Below, in pieces: positions 8,353 through 18,326 of a stretch of 35,024 bases of DNA. Below the pieces are notes generated by a model, which saw only the letters and a list, made by a program, of their open reading frames with translations, was not told where the DNA came from and did no database searches. The translations under genes were made by a program, and so were the position numbers. Numbering within the stretch: the first letter of the stretch is position 1; every line of letters begins with the position of its first letter. This DNA is from Litorilinea aerophila (GTDB taxonomy: Bacteria; Chloroflexota; Anaerolineae; Caldilineales; Caldilineaceae): positions 1 to 35,024 of the forward strand of contig CAMDEX010000031.1 of NCBI GenBank assembly GCA_945897075.1, given 5' to 3'.

Positions 8353-8429
8353 TTCTGTCTGGGATTTTGAGTTTGCTTGCTGACAATGCAACGCAACCGG
8401 CCATCCAGACAGGATGCGCCGGTTTTTTT
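8341..8429 (+). promoter_or_regulatory. Transcription attenuator with alternative hairpins
   Basis: Three pairings compete. Segment 1 (AAACCCGAC, 8341-8349, the last leader codons) can pair with segment 2 (GTC-GGG-TTT within 8357-8367). Segment 2 as ATTCTGTCTGG (8352-8362) pairs with CCAGACAGGAT (8405-8415) over 11 contiguous base pairs with one G-U, forming the antiterminator. The terminator 8395-8424 uses the same 8402-8416 bases, so the two cannot coexist. A ribosome stalled on the lysine codons would leave segment 2 free (read-through); a ribosome reaching the stop codon at 8350-8352 would cover it (termination). I worked out these pairings by eye, without energy calculation. Confidence 0.75.
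8395..8429 (+). terminator. Rho-independent terminator of the lysine leader
   Basis: AACCGGC-CATCC (8395-8406) pairs with GGATG-GCCGGTT (8412-8424, with C8417 bulged) around the loop AGACA, giving a 12-bp stem followed by an uninterrupted T run to 8429. Confidence 0.85.
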
Positions 8430-8452
8430 GCGCCTTTTCTCTGGGGAAAAGT

Positions 8453-9724
<1,272 letters not shown>

Positions 9725-9815
9725 TGTGAGAAACTGATGGGGAGGGAGTGGGACTGGGGATTGGGGAACGGGGACAGGCGAGAGCAGCCCGCCGTCTTGC
9801 AGAAGGAGTTCGAGA

Positions 9816-10565
9816 ATGAGCGAAAAGACGAGAGAGACGGCTGTTGCCTATCGCGTGCATCCGATTGTGCAATGGGTGGAGGGCGTCGAGACGTTACCGC
9901 CATTGGAAAGCGGTGACCGCTTGACCCGCGCCGAATTTGAGCGGCGTTACGAGGCGATGCCCCATCTGAAGAAAGCCGAACTCATCAAAGGCGTTGTCTA
10001 CATAGGCGCATCGGTTCCCATTTTGCACGCCGAGGCCCAGGCAGATATCGTTGGCGTATGTGGATTCTATACAATCTACACGCCAGGGATCAGCGCCGCG
10101 GATAACGGCAGTCTGCGTATGGATGACGAGAACGAATTACAGCCGGATTTGTCCTTGTGGATTGACCGAGCGGGCAAAGGGCGGGCGCGTGTGGATGAGG
10201 ACGATTTTCTTGTCGGCGCGCCGGAACTGATTGTGGAAGTGGTAGACAATCGCGAGGCATACAATTTGCAAGACAAAATGGATGTCTACCGGGATAAAGG
10301 GGTGCAGGAATTGAGCCTCTGGCGCGTGGCTGACGACCGCTTCGACTGGTTTCGGTTGGAAGGGGATGAGTATCAGCGGATTACACCGGATGAAAAGGGC
10401 ATAATCACCAGTACAACCTTTCCCGGTCTGTGGCTGAATGCGCAGGCGCTGATCGCCGGCAATCTGGCCGCGGTGATGGGGGATTTGCAGGCGGGTTTGC
10501 AGAGCGACGAACACCGACACTTTGTGGAGTGGCTGGCATCTGATGACGACAAACCCGGCGAATGA
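9816..10565 (+). CDS. Uma2-family (DUF820) putative restriction-like endonuclease
   Basis: This 249-residue protein has the Uma2/DUF820 core of the PD-(D/E)XK fold: [13 protein letters not shown] supplies the acidic residue of the first motif, [20 protein letters not shown] supplies ExV and the downstream D/K, followed by [15 protein letters not shown]. The family is abundant in Chloroflexota and cyanobacteria; its function is not established. It lies between homocitrate synthase and the homoaconitase genes and overlaps the start of the NUDIX gene by 23 bases, so it is probably co-transcribed, but nothing suggests a role in lysine synthesis. A ribosome site (GGAG) lies about eight bases upstream of the ATG. 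Confidence 0.8.
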   Translation: MSEKTRETAVAYRVHPIVQWVEGVETLPPLESGDRLTRAEFERRYEAMPHLKKAELIKGVVYIGASVPILHAEAQADIVGVCGFYTIYTPGISAADNGSLRMDDENELQPDLSLWIDRAGKGRARVDEDDFLVGAPELIVEVVDNREAYNLQDKMDVYRDKGVQELSLWRVADDRFDWFRLEGDEYQRITPDEKGIITSTTFPGLWLNAQALIAGNLAAVMGDLQAGLQSDEHRHFVEWLASDDDKPGE

Positions 10566-11127
10566 TCCCCAGGCGTGGACAACCCGCTCCACCCGCACAG
10601 CCTTCCGCAACCGCTGGCTGGCGGTGGAAGTTGATGAAGTCGAGCTGCCCACCGGCGTGACCTACGAATACACCCGGCTGCTGCCTGCCGGTGTGGGCGT
10701 AGCGGTCATCGGCTTCAACGCCGCCGGTAAAGTGCTGCTGGAACGGGAGTACCGGCACGGCATCGGAGAGGTGATCTGGCAATTGCCCGGCGGCCTGGCG
10801 GATGGCGGCGAAGCATTGCGCGACGCTGGCCTTCGGGAGTTGCGGGAAGAGACCGGCCACGCGCCCGCACAGGTCAACGACGAGACGGTGCGCTATTTGG
10901 GCAGCGTCTGGGACAACCCCGGCTTTGGCACGGCCATCAGCCACGTCTACGCCGCCTGGGGCTTGATCCCGATCAGCGACACCCGGCGCGACTCTGCCGA
11001 GTTTGTCACCCTGCATTGGGTCACTGCGGCCTGGCTGAAAGAGGCTGTGCGGGACGGCACGATTCAGGATAGAGTTGTGGTGGCCGCAGTGGGGTGGCTG
11101 GTGTTGAACGGATGGTTGATTGGTTGA
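10543..11127 (+). CDS. NUDIX hydrolase
   Basis: This protein of about 194 residues contains a near-canonical NUDIX box, [20 protein letters not shown] followed by TGH, i.e. G-x5-E-x7-REU-x-EE-x-G with His in the last hydrophobic position. The preceding [21 protein letters not shown] is typical of ADP-ribose pyrophosphatase-like members. It should hydrolyse a nucleoside diphosphate linked to another group; the exact substrate is open. Two starts are possible (10522 or 10543); I chose the second. Its last five residues (GWLIG) are encoded by the left arm of the palindrome at 11113-11197. Confidence 0.85.
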   Translation: MTTNPANDPQAWTTRSTRTAFRNRWLAVEVDEVELPTGVTYEYTRLLPAGVGVAVIGFNAAGKVLLEREYRHGIGEVIWQLPGGLADGGEALRDAGLRELREETGHAPAQVNDETVRYLGSVWDNPGFGTAISHVYAAWGLIPISDTRRDSAEFVTLHWVTAAWLKEAVRDGTIQDRVVVAAVGWLVLNGWLIG

Positions 11128-11197
11128 TTGGTTCATTGGTTGATGAATGTCGCTTCCAATCAACTATTCAACCAATCAACCAATGAACCACTCAACT
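11113..11197. repeat. Intergenic palindrome, GGTTGATT-word family
   Basis: Iterated GGTTGATTGGTTGATTGG and GTTCATTGG words on the left are mirrored by CAACCAATCAACCAATGAAC on the right. It fills the NUDIX-homoaconitase gap and its left arm supplies the NUDIX stop codon. Confidence 0.75.
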
Positions 11198-11214
11198 CTC
11201 TGGAGTTAACGACA

Positions 11215-12534
11215 ATGTCGCAAACCTTTGCCCAAAAAGTACTCGCCCGCGCCGCGGGGCTGGATTCCGTCGAAGTCGGTCAGGTGGTGGACGCCCGGCC
11301 CGATGTGGTCTTGAGCCACGACAACACGGCGGACATCCGGCGCACTTGGCTGGAATTTGGGCAGAGCCGGGTGGTGATCCCGCACAAGTTGGCGATTACG
11401 CTGGATCACGCGGTGCCCGCGCCGACGACAAAACACGCCCAAAACCACGCCGAAATTCGGCTCTTTGTGGCTGAGCAGGGCATCCGCCACTTCTGGGAAG
11501 TGGGGCGGGGCATCTGCCATCAGGTGTTGAGCGAGGAGGCGATTGTCCTGCCCGGCCAGTTGATTTTGGGCGCGGACAGCCACACGCCCCACTTCGGCTG
11601 GATGGGTGCGTGCGGCGCAGGCATTGGGCGCACGGAAGTGGCGACGCTCTGGGCCACGGGCGAACTCTGGCTGCGCGTTCCCGAATCGATGCGCATTGTG
11701 CTGGAAGGGGCGCTGCCTCCCGGCGTCACAGCCAAAGACTTCGCCCTGCGCATCATCGGCGATCTGGGCGCGGACGGCGGTCTCTACGCTTCCGTCGAGT
11801 TCAGCGGCAGCGGCATCGAGGCGATGAGTCTGGAAAGCCGGATGGTGCTGCCCAATATGATGGCGGAATTTGGCGTCAAGACCGCCTACATTGCGCCGGA
11901 TGAGAAGGTGTTTGCGTATTTGGCGGCGCGGTCGGCGCGACGGCAGACCGCGGACCGCGGACGAACGGTGACGGAAGAAGAAATCGCAATTCGCATCTCG
12001 CAACTCGCCGCCAACGCGATTTATCCCGATGCAGACGCCAGTTACATCGCCCAGCACATTTATTCTGCCGCCGACTTGGAGCCGTATGTGGCCTGTCCCC
12101 ATTCGGTGGACAAGCTGGCGACGCTCTCTCAGGTGGCGGGGATTCGGGTGCAGCAGGCATTTTTGGGCACCTGCACGAATGGCCGTCTGGAGGACATCGC
12201 CGCCGCGGTGGAGGTGATCCGGGACAAGCAGGTGGCCGCGGGCACCCGCTTTCTGGTCATCCCGGCCTCGCGCGAAGTCTTGCAGGACGCGCTGCGGCTG
12301 GGCTATATTGAAGCGCTGGTGGAAGCGGGCGCGCATATCGGCACGCCCGGCTGCGGCCCCTGTATGGGCAACCACATGGGCGTCCCCGCGCCGGGGGAGG
12401 TGACGATCTCCAGCGCCAACCGCAACTTCCAGGGGCGGATGGGGACGCGAGATGCTGAGGTCTACCTGGCGAGTCCGGCGGTGGTGGCGGCCAGCGCGGT
12501 GGCGGGGGTGATCTGTGGGCCGGGAGACATTTAA
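11215..12534 (+). CDS. lysT: Homoaconitase large subunit (LeuC/LysT family)
   Basis: This 439-residue iron-sulfur dehydratase subunit interconverts homocitrate and homoisocitrate together with the small subunit at 12695. The three 4Fe-4S ligand cysteines are visible: Cys320 in [13 protein letters not shown] and Cys380/Cys383 in [14 protein letters not shown]. The active-site segment [18 protein letters not shown] begins at residue 119. The family also contains isopropylmalate isomerase; the lysine context makes homoaconitase the better name, but dual use in leucine synthesis cannot be excluded. The start is the ATG at 11215 with GGAG nine bases upstream; the open frame begins earlier, within the repeat. 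Confidence 0.9.
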   Translation: MSQTFAQKVLARAAGLDSVEVGQVVDARPDVVLSHDNTADIRRTWLEFGQSRVVIPHKLAITLDHAVPAPTTKHAQNHAEIRLFVAEQGIRHFWEVGRGICHQVLSEEAIVLPGQLILGADSHTPHFGWMGACGAGIGRTEVATLWATGELWLRVPESMRIVLEGALPPGVTAKDFALRIIGDLGADGGLYASVEFSGSGIEAMSLESRMVLPNMMAEFGVKTAYIAPDEKVFAYLAARSARRQTADRGRTVTEEEIAIRISQLAANAIYPDADASYIAQHIYSAADLEPYVACPHSVDKLATLSQVAGIRVQQAFLGTCTNGRLEDIAAAVEVIRDKQVAAGTRFLVIPASREVLQDALRLGYIEALVEAGAHIGTPGCGPCMGNHMGVPAPGEVTISSANRNFQGRMGTRDAEVYLASPAVVAASAVAGVICGPGDI

Positions 12535-12582
12535 TACCTTGCCGGTGAAGTTCTTGTTTTTTGCGCAAGAAGAGAGAAATTT

Positions 12583-12650
12583 TTGTATACACGGATAGAA
12601 ATAAACACGGATTTTTTCTGATCTGTGTTCCTTTCTATCCGTGTATACAA
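12583..12650. repeat. Perfect 19-bp inverted repeat between the homoaconitase subunits
   Basis: TTGTATACACGGATAGAAA is repeated exactly in inverse orientation at 12632-12650, with inner AACACGGAT/ATCTGTGTT partly pairing, giving one long hairpin. The following TTTGC is not a strong T-tract. It may moderate read-through or stabilise one part of the transcript. Confidence 0.8.
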
Positions 12651-12694
12651 CCCTCTTTGCTTCTGGCTTTGCCAGATTAGGGAACAGGAATACT

Positions 12695-13186
12695 ATGTCA
12701 ACCACCGGTCTCGCCTGGAAATACGGCGACAATATCAATACGGATGTGCTTTTTCCGGGCAAGTATACCTATACGGCGCAGGGACGGGCGGAGATCGCCA
12801 GCCACGCGCTGGAAGATTTGGACGCGACATTTGTCAAGAACGTGCGGCCTGGCGATGTGATTGTGGGCGGGCGCAACTTTGGCTGCGGTTCCAGTCGGGA
12901 GCAGGCCGCCTCCTGTCTGGTCTACAACGGCGTGGCTGCGGTCATCGCCGAGAGCATCGGCCGCATCTTCTACCGCAACGCCATCAATTTCGGTCTGCTC
13001 GTCATCACCTGCCCGGAGGCGGCGCGGGCCATCCAGCCGGGTGAAGAGGTCACAGTCAATTTTGCCCAGCATCGCATCATCACAGCGTCCGGCGAGTTTA
13101 CTTTCCCGCCTTTCAGCGCCAGCGTCGGCCAGATACTCCAGGCGGGCGGGCTGGTGGAGTATGTGAAGGAGAAGTTGCGGGCGTAG
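12695..13186 (+). CDS. lysU: Homoaconitase small subunit (LeuD/LysU family)
   Basis: This 163-residue protein is the swivelling subunit that completes the homoaconitase active site. DNINTD (12-17) and [14 protein letters not shown] (59-72) are the family motifs. The substrate-recognition loop after the first motif reads FPGKYTYT, close to the ILPGKY form I recall from Thermus LysU and unlike typical isopropylmalate isomerases, supporting homoaconitase. Start: the ATG at 12695 preceded by GGAACAGGAA; an upstream in-frame ATG at 12641 lies in the hairpin arm and is unlikely. The gap of 160 bases from the large subunit is unusually long for a subunit pair. Confidence 0.9.
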   Translation: MSTTGLAWKYGDNINTDVLFPGKYTYTAQGRAEIASHALEDLDATFVKNVRPGDVIVGGRNFGCGSSREQAASCLVYNGVAAVIAESIGRIFYRNAINFGLLVITCPEAARAIQPGEEVTVNFAQHRIITASGEFTFPPFSASVGQILQAGGLVEYVKEKLRA

Positions 13187-13335
13187 TGCGTATTGCGTGT
13201 TTCGTATTGCGTAAGTAAGTGACGAACAGAGGCAAGTGATAAAAACGGGCAGAGAAAATAGAACTCTCCACTTCCATTCGTCATCCAACACCGAACCAAT
13301 GACACTACCTACGCACTACGCAATACGCAATACAC
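13187..13335. repeat. Split palindrome, GCGTATTGCGTA-word family
   Basis: GTGCGTATTGCGTGTTTCG (from 13187) is mirrored by CTACGCAATACGCAATAC (13316-13333). About 90 bases separate the arms. The right arm encodes residues 6-13 of the downstream acetyltransferase. Related arms are at 19996-20022 and 20250-20264. Confidence 0.65.
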
Positions 13336-14300
13336 AGTCCACCGAAGTTGCCCGCCGGATACAGGGCTATCTGCACAGAAAGGCACGCGTCGGGCGCGAA
13401 GCGCTGATTGTCGGCGGTTTCACCCTCTATCTACACGGGGGCGAAGCGGGGAGTGGGGTGAGTCTTGTCCTGCCCAACCGGCCTGCTTGCGATCTGCATC
13501 CGTCTGTGCTGGAACGCATGGAGGGCATCTTTGCCAGGCGCGGGCAAATCGTCTGTTTTCAACTGCTGGATAGCTTTGCGCCGGGGCTGGTGGAGACGCT
13601 GAGCGGGCTGGGCTACGGCGTGCAGGAATGCTTACCGGCGCTGGTCTGTCTGCCCGGCCAGGTGGTCAAACCGCCCGCGCCAGCCGAGGTACCTACTCAG
13701 CCACCCCACCCTAGCCCTCCCCAGATGGGGGAGGGAACTGGATCGACTCCTCCCCCAATCTGGGGGAGGTTGACTCAGCGACCCCACCCTAGCCCTCCCC
13801 AGATTGGGGAGGGAACTGGATCGACTCCTCCCCCAATCTGGGGGAGGTTGGGTGGGGGTGATCTGTTGCCAGCCGAGTTGGAAATGGTGACGGTTTCGTC
13901 GGATTCGTCGCCGGAGGATGTGGCCGAGAATTGGAACATCAATGCGCGGGGCTTCGACCCGTCCGCCACGCTGGCTCAATCGTCGGACGTTCTTGATTTT
14001 CGCCGCAGCCTGGACAAGAGCCGGGCCTTCACCGCCCGGCTGGATGGATTGGGCGTCTGCGCCGGGATGTACACAGATATTGTGGAGGGCGTGACCGAAT
14101 TGGTGGGCATCGCCACTTTGCACGCATACCGGCGGCGGGGCATCGGCGGGGCGCTGACCGTCTACGCCACGCAGACCGCCTTTGCCGACGGCGCATCTTT
14201 GGTCTTTCTGACCGCGGCCAACGAGGGGGCGGGGCGGGTCTACCAGCGGGTGGGCTTTCGCCCGCTGGGCAACCAACTTCTGCTGGCAAAGAAGATATGA
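13299..14300 (+). CDS. GNAT-family N-acetyltransferase carrying in-frame repeats
   Basis: This 333-residue protein has a C-terminal GNAT acetyltransferase domain: acetyl-CoA-binding motif A appears as YRRRGIGGALTVYA, followed by NEGAGRVYQRVGF near the end. The N-terminal half (VGREALIVGGFTLYLHGG...) looks like a second, GNAT-like domain. Between them residues of about 133-187 are encoded by two tandem copies of an intergenic palindrome and read as proline-rich PHPSPPQMGEG...PPPIWGRL. The start codon region (THYAIRNTQ) also derives from a repeat arm. The substrate is unknown. It lies inside the lysine cluster, downstream of homoaconitase, without evident pathway role. Confidence 0.75.
   Translation: MTLPTHYAIRNTQSTEVARRIQGYLHRKARVGREALIVGGFTLYLHGGEAGSGVSLVLPNRPACDLHPSVLERMEGIFARRGQIVCFQLLDSFAPGLVETLSGLGYGVQECLPALVCLPGQVVKPPAPAEVPTQPPHPSPPQMGEGTGSTPPPIWGRLTQRPHPSPPQIGEGTGSTPPPIWGRLGGGDLLPAELEMVTVSSDSSPEDVAENWNINARGFDPSATLAQSSDVLDFRRSLDKSRAFTARLDGLGVCAGMYTDIVEGVTELVGIATLHAYRRRGIGGALTVYATQTAFADGASLVFLTAANEGAGRVYQRVGFRPLGNQLLLAKKI
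13695..13858. repeat. Two tandem in-frame copies of the CCTCCCCAGATTGGGGAGG element
   Basis: Unit 1 starts at 13695 and unit 2 at 13773; the 78-base period is exactly 26 codons, so both stay in the acetyltransferase frame. Each unit is the reverse complement of the intergenic element at 1762-1850. Confidence 0.85.
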
Positions 14301-14352
14301 AAAAGCAGGACGCAGGTTTTCATGATTTTGATTGATTTGCGAGGAGTAATCA

Positions 14353-14844
14353 ATGCAGCAGCATCCCCAATCAACGCTCGAAGTGTTCTACGAGAACTGG
14401 CGCGGCTATCATGAAAAGCTGCGCAACTGCATCGCACCGGTGACACATGAACAGATATTTCTGCAACCTGCTGAGCATCTGTGGACAGTAGGACAGATTG
14501 TGCAGCACATCATTTCGGTCCGAGCCGGATGGTTCAGCGGCACTCTCCAGGATGCCGACGAAGCGATGCAGGCATATATGGAGTGGGGCCAGAGCGACTC
14601 ACCGGAACGCAACGCGGCTGAACTTGTACGCGGTCTCGATGACACATGGGCATTTATTGATGCCCGCCTGCAGCGCTGGACCCCGATTGACTGCGCCAAA
14701 ACTTTCCCAGATGAATGGGATGGTCAGACGTATGAAGTATCGCGGAGTTGGGTGATCTATCACGTAATGGAACATGATCTCCATCACGGCGGCGAAGTCT
14801 CGCTGATCCTGGGCATGAACGATCTGCGAACCATCGATCTGTGA
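14353..14844 (+). CDS. DinB/YfiT-family protein
   Basis: This 163-residue protein looks like a DinB-type four-helix bundle: WTVGQIVQHI with a first histidine and VMEHDLHHGGEV with two more supply a likely three-His metal site. Members include thiol S-transferases and DNA-damage-inducible proteins of uncertain role; I cannot assign a substrate. The start is clear, with GAGGAG eight bases before the ATG. It sits in the lysine cluster between the acetyltransferase and homoisocitrate dehydrogenase, probably as a passenger. Confidence 0.75.
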   Translation: MQQHPQSTLEVFYENWRGYHEKLRNCIAPVTHEQIFLQPAEHLWTVGQIVQHIISVRAGWFSGTLQDADEAMQAYMEWGQSDSPERNAAELVRGLDDTWAFIDARLQRWTPIDCAKTFPDEWDGQTYEVSRSWVIYHVMEHDLHHGGEVSLILGMNDLRTIDL

Positions 14845-14898
14845 TCAGAGAAAATCCAAAAATCCGTGCCCATCCGGGTCTTTTTCTGAGCCTGAAAC

Positions 14899-15912
14899 AT
14901 GCGTAGAATCGCCTTGATTCCCGGCGACGGGATTGGAAAAGAAGTCATCCCCGCGGCCTGGCGGGTGCTGGAAGAGACCGGCCTGCCCCTGCATTTTGTG
15001 GAGTTGGAAGCGGGCTGGGAGACCTTTCAGCGCACGGGCAACGCGCTGCCACCAGAGACAGTCGCCGGGTTGAAAAGCTGTCACGGCGCGCTCTTTGGCG
15101 CGGTCAGATCGCCCAGCCACCGGGTACACGGCTATTCCAGCCCGATAGTGGCGCTACGCAAAATTCTCGATCTCTACGCCAACCTGCGCCCGCTGGTCAG
15201 CGCACCTGTGCCGGGCAGTCGGCCTGGGGTGGATATGCTGATTGTGCGCGAGAACACCGAATGTCTCTACGTCAAACGCGAGCGCACAGAAGACAACGGC
15301 GACACCGCCATCGCCGAACGGGTGATCACCCGGCGGGCGTCGGAGCGGATTGCGCGGATGGCCTTTGTCCAGGCCGAGAGAAGGCAAAAGGGGGGAAGGC
15401 AAACGTCGTTGGTGACGATCGTGCATAAGGCGAATGTCCTTGCGCTGACGGATGGGCTGTTCCGGGAGGCAGCGCTGGCTGTGGCCGCGGCGTTTCCCGG
15501 TGTGCCGGTGGAAGAGCAGTTGGTGGATTCGATGGCCTACCGGATGATTCTGCAGCCGGAACGCTACGATGTGGTGGTGGCCCCGAACCTCTACGGCGAC
15601 ATCCTCAGCGACGCCGGCGCTGCTCTGGTGGGCGGGCTGGGGCTGATTCCCAGCGCCAACGTGGGGGAGAGTTTTGTGCTGGCCGAGCCTGTGCATGGCA
15701 GCGCGCCGGACATTGCGGGGCAGGGCATCGCCAACCCCATCGCCACCATCCGCGCCGCCAGCCTGCTGTTGGCCTATCTGGGCGAAGTGGCGGCGGCCCA
15801 GGCGATTGAACAGGCGGTGCAGAGCGTTCTGTCCAACGGGCCACGCACGGCAGATTTGGGCGGGAAGGCCGGGACGGAGGAAGTGACGGACGAAGTGGTT
15901 AGGAGATTATGA
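14899..15912 (+). CDS. hicd: Homoisocitrate dehydrogenase (beta-decarboxylating dehydrogenase)
   Basis: This 337-residue NAD-dependent enzyme oxidatively decarboxylates homoisocitrate to 2-oxoadipate. [11 protein letters not shown] at the N-terminus, [13 protein letters not shown] (86-98), [10 protein letters not shown] and [18 protein letters not shown] are family signatures, and the sequence closely parallels the Thermus enzyme as I remember it. At the position of Thermus Arg85, which selects the substrate side chain, this protein has Val84 (I-V-A-L-R-K), as in isopropylmalate dehydrogenases. Its last residues (VVRRL) are encoded by the first bases of the palindrome at 15900-15960. Homoisocitrate is the likely main substrate from context; 3-isopropylmalate may also be used. 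Confidence 0.87.
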   Translation: MRRIALIPGDGIGKEVIPAAWRVLEETGLPLHFVELEAGWETFQRTGNALPPETVAGLKSCHGALFGAVRSPSHRVHGYSSPIVALRKILDLYANLRPLVSAPVPGSRPGVDMLIVRENTECLYVKRERTEDNGDTAIAERVITRRASERIARMAFVQAERRQKGGRQTSLVTIVHKANVLALTDGLFREAALAVAAAFPGVPVEEQLVDSMAYRMILQPERYDVVVAPNLYGDILSDAGAALVGGLGLIPSANVGESFVLAEPVHGSAPDIAGQGIANPIATIRAASLLLAYLGEVAAAQAIEQAVQSVLSNGPRTADLGGKAGTEEVTDEVVRRL

Positions 15913-15960
15913 GATTAGGAGATTGCTGTCATACGCCAATCTCCAATCTCCTAATCTCCC
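15900..15960. repeat. Intergenic palindrome, GAGATTAGGAGATTGG-word family
   Basis: TAGGAGATTATGAGATTAGG is mirrored by CCAATCTCCAATCTCCTAAT. The left arm supplies the final codons and stop of homoisocitrate dehydrogenase. Confidence 0.8.
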
Positions 15961-15989
15961 CAATATCATTCATATAGAAGGAGTTCACA

Positions 15990-16175
15990 ATGGCCTTACA
16001 AACAGTCACCGCGACCGTCGAATGCCCGGAGTGCTTCGGCGAGGTGAAATTGAAGAATGTGATGCAGAACGAGATTGTTCAGTGTGCCGATTGCGGCGCG
16101 GATTTGGAAGTGGTCAGCATTGACCCGGTGGCGCTGGAACTGGCCCCGGAAGAAGAAGAAGATTGGGGCGAATAA
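15990..16175 (+). CDS. lysW: LysW, amino-group carrier protein
   Basis: This 61-residue acidic protein carries the alpha-aminoadipate amino group as an isopeptide during the last steps of lysine synthesis. Two CxxC pairs (Cys12/Cys15 in ECPEC and Cys32/Cys35 in QCADC) form a zinc site, and the C-terminus is the diagnostic EDWGE, whose terminal Glu is the attachment point. AAGGAG precedes the ATG at good spacing. The next gene, lysX, starts two bases after its stop codon. Confidence 0.97.
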   Translation: MALQTVTATVECPECFGEVKLKNVMQNEIVQCADCGADLEVVSIDPVALELAPEEEEDWGE

Positions 16176-16176
16176 T

Positions 16177-17109
16177 ATGAAAATCGGTATTCTGTACAGC
16201 CGCGTGCGCGCCGAGGAGAAACTGCTTTTCGAGGCGTGTGAACGGCGCGGCGTGGATTTTGAGTTGCTGGACGACGGCCAGTTGATCTTCGACATTTCCG
16301 GCGTCAACGGTCACATGCAGCGCTTCGAGCAGTTCGATGTGGTGATGGAGCGCTGCATCAGCCACGGGCGCGCCCTCTACAGCCTGCGTATTCTCAACGA
16401 CCGGGGCATCCGCACAGTCAACACCGCGCAGGTGGCCGACATCTGCGGCAACAAACTCCAGACGACCAGCGCCCTGACCGCGGCCGGTGTACCTTCCCCG
16501 CGCACGCTGGTCGCTTTCACCGCCGAGGCCGCGCTGGAAGCCATCGAGGAACTGGGCTATCCGGTTGTACTGAAGCCGTCGGTTGGCTCCTGGGGGCGGC
16601 TGCTCAGCAAAGTCAACGACCGCGAAGCCGCCGAGGCCATTCTGGAACACAAGGAGGTACTAGGCACTTACCACCACGCCATCCACTACATCCAGGAGTA
16701 TATCCAGAAGCCCATGCGCGACATCCGGGCCTTTGTGATCGGCAACGAGACGATCTGCGCCATCTACCGGGATTCGCCCCACTGGATCACCAACACAGCC
16801 CGCGGCGGCAAGGCTTCGGTCTGCAAAGTGACGCCGGAGTTGAACGACATCTGCGTGCGCGCCGGTCGGGCTGTGGGCGGCGGTGTCGTCGCCATTGACG
16901 TGCTGGAAGACCCGGAGCGCGGGCTGCTGGTCAATGAAGTCAACTACACGATGGAATTCCGCAACAGCGTCCTACCTACGGGCGTGGATATCCCCGGCCG
17001 GATGGTGGACTTCGCTGTGGAAGTGGCGCGCAACGGCTGGGCCGCGGCCAACGGCTGGAGCGCAGAGGAAGAGCGGGCCATCGGGCGGGTGACGCTGGCG
17101 GGGGAATGA
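16177..17109 (+). CDS. lysX: LysX, LysW:alpha-aminoadipate ligase (ATP-grasp)
   Basis: This ATP-grasp enzyme of about 310 residues joins alpha-aminoadipate to the C-terminal Glu of LysW. The nucleotide-binding strand reads [13 protein letters not shown] (130-142) and the metal-binding segment [12 protein letters not shown] (253-264) with TGVDIPG following, typical of LysX. The start at 16177 lies one base after the LysW stop, so translation is coupled. Some LysX/ArgX proteins also use glutamate; the neighbourhood argues for aminoadipate. Confidence 0.95.
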   Translation: MKIGILYSRVRAEEKLLFEACERRGVDFELLDDGQLIFDISGVNGHMQRFEQFDVVMERCISHGRALYSLRILNDRGIRTVNTAQVADICGNKLQTTSALTAAGVPSPRTLVAFTAEAALEAIEELGYPVVLKPSVGSWGRLLSKVNDREAAEAILEHKEVLGTYHHAIHYIQEYIQKPMRDIRAFVIGNETICAIYRDSPHWITNTARGGKASVCKVTPELNDICVRAGRAVGGGVVAIDVLEDPERGLLVNEVNYTMEFRNSVLPTGVDIPGRMVDFAVEVARNGWAAANGWSAEEERAIGRVTLAGE

Positions 17110-17166
17110 AACGTGAAACGTGAAACGTGAGATCACCACATCCGATCTCACATTTCACGTTTCACG
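17110..17166. repeat. Intergenic palindrome, GTGAAAC-word family
   Basis: Three GTGAAAC/GTGAGAT words on the left are mirrored by GATCTCACATTTCACGTTTCA on the right. Copies at 18249-18304, 20165-20217 and, with the arms split, 21089-21109 and 21623-21649. Confidence 0.8.
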
Positions 17167-17190
17167 CATCACGACGAAAGAAGATATGTG

Positions 17191-18246
17191 ATGAGTGAAA
17201 AAATTCGTGTCTCCATCCTCGGCGCGTCGGGCTATGCGGGCGGGGACCTGCTGCGCCTGCTCTTGGACCACCCGCAAGTGGAAGTGGCCCAGGCGACCAG
17301 CGAGCGCAACGCGGGCAACTTTGTCTACTTTACCCACCCCAATCTGCGCGGACGCACAAAGCTGCAATTCGTCAGCGCCAGTGAGTTGGAGGCGTGCGAC
17401 ATTCTCTTCACCGGTCTGCCCCACGGCGGCGCGATGGGGCGCATCGAGGAGTTTGCAGCCCTGGCCCCGCGGGTCATTGACCTGAGCGCGGATTTTCGTC
17501 TACGCAACCCGGACGATTACGTGCGCTGGTATGGCAAACCCCACGCCAACCCGGCCTGGCTGGAACGTTTTGTCTATGGCCTGCCCGAACTGCACAGGGA
17601 CGCCATCCGCAGCGCAAAATATGTCAGCGGCGTGGGCTGCAACGCCACCGCCACCAATCTCGCCATCTGGCCGCTCTTCGCCGCGGGACTGGTGGACGAC
17701 AGCCGGGACGTAATCTGCGAGTTGAAGGTGGGCAGCAGCGAAGGGGGCAACGCTGCCAGCGACAGCACCCACCACCCGGAGCGTTCCGGTGTGATGCGCA
17801 GCTTTGCCCCCACCGGCCACCGCCACACCGCCGAAGTCTTGCAGGCTATCCGTCCCACCGGCAGCACGGCCAACGTCCATCTCAGCGTGACCGCGGTGGA
17901 CAATGTGCGCGGTGTATTGGCAACCGCCCACCTTTTTGTCAAAGAGGGCGTAACCGAGCGGGAGATCTGGAAAGCCTACCGCCAGAACTACCGGGACGAG
18001 CCTTTCGTGCGTATTGTCAAAGAAAAAACGGGCATCTACCGCTACCCGGAACCCAAAATTCTGAGCGGCAGCAACTACGCCGATGTGGGCTTCGAGTTCG
18101 ACGAATCCACCCGCCGCGTCGTCGCCATCAGCGCCATTGACAATCTGATGAAAGGCGCGGCCGGCACAGCCGTCCAGTGTATGAATCTGATGCTGGGCTG
18201 GAACGAGACGACGGCGTTGGGGTTTACGGGGCTGCATCCGATCTGA
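17191..18246 (+). CDS. lysY: LysY, LysW-aminoadipyl-6-phosphate reductase
   Basis: This 351-residue ArgC-type dehydrogenase reduces the LysW-bound aminoadipyl phosphate to the semialdehyde using NADPH. ILGASGYAGGDLLRLLLDHP is the nucleotide-binding start and VSGVGCNATATNLA holds the catalytic Cys150. HHPERSGVMRSFAPTGHRHTAE carries the histidine of the active site. The start is the ATG at 17191; a GTG directly before it is in frame. LysY in some bacteria doubles as ArgC; whether a separate argC exists cannot be told from this window. Confidence 0.93.
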   Translation: MSEKIRVSILGASGYAGGDLLRLLLDHPQVEVAQATSERNAGNFVYFTHPNLRGRTKLQFVSASELEACDILFTGLPHGGAMGRIEEFAALAPRVIDLSADFRLRNPDDYVRWYGKPHANPAWLERFVYGLPELHRDAIRSAKYVSGVGCNATATNLAIWPLFAAGLVDDSRDVICELKVGSSEGGNAASDSTHHPERSGVMRSFAPTGHRHTAEVLQAIRPTGSTANVHLSVTAVDNVRGVLATAHLFVKEGVTEREIWKAYRQNYRDEPFVRIVKEKTGIYRYPEPKILSGSNYADVGFEFDESTRRVVAISAIDNLMKGAAGTAVQCMNLMLGWNETTALGFTGLHPI

Positions 18247-18248
18247 TG

Positions 18249-18304
18249 CGTGAGGCGTGAAACGTGAGAGCAGGTCGTGTGATCTCACGTTTCACGTTTC
18301 ACGC
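18249..18304. repeat. Intergenic palindrome, GTGAAAC-word family
   Basis: GCGTGAGGCGTGAAACGTGA is mirrored by ATCTCACGTTTCACGTTTCA. It fills most of the gap between lysY and plsY. Confidence 0.8.
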
Positions 18305-18326
18305 CTTGACCGTAAGAGGTCCTCTT

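Noticed and set aside
8146-8440. L-box lysine riboswitch upstream of homocitrate synthase
   Set aside because: The leader of about 165 bases is too short and has no multi-helix aptamer; the leader-peptide structure explains the terminator better.
11206-12762. A 518-codon minus-strand open frame
   Set aside because: Antisense to homoaconitase large subunit; no recognisable domain.
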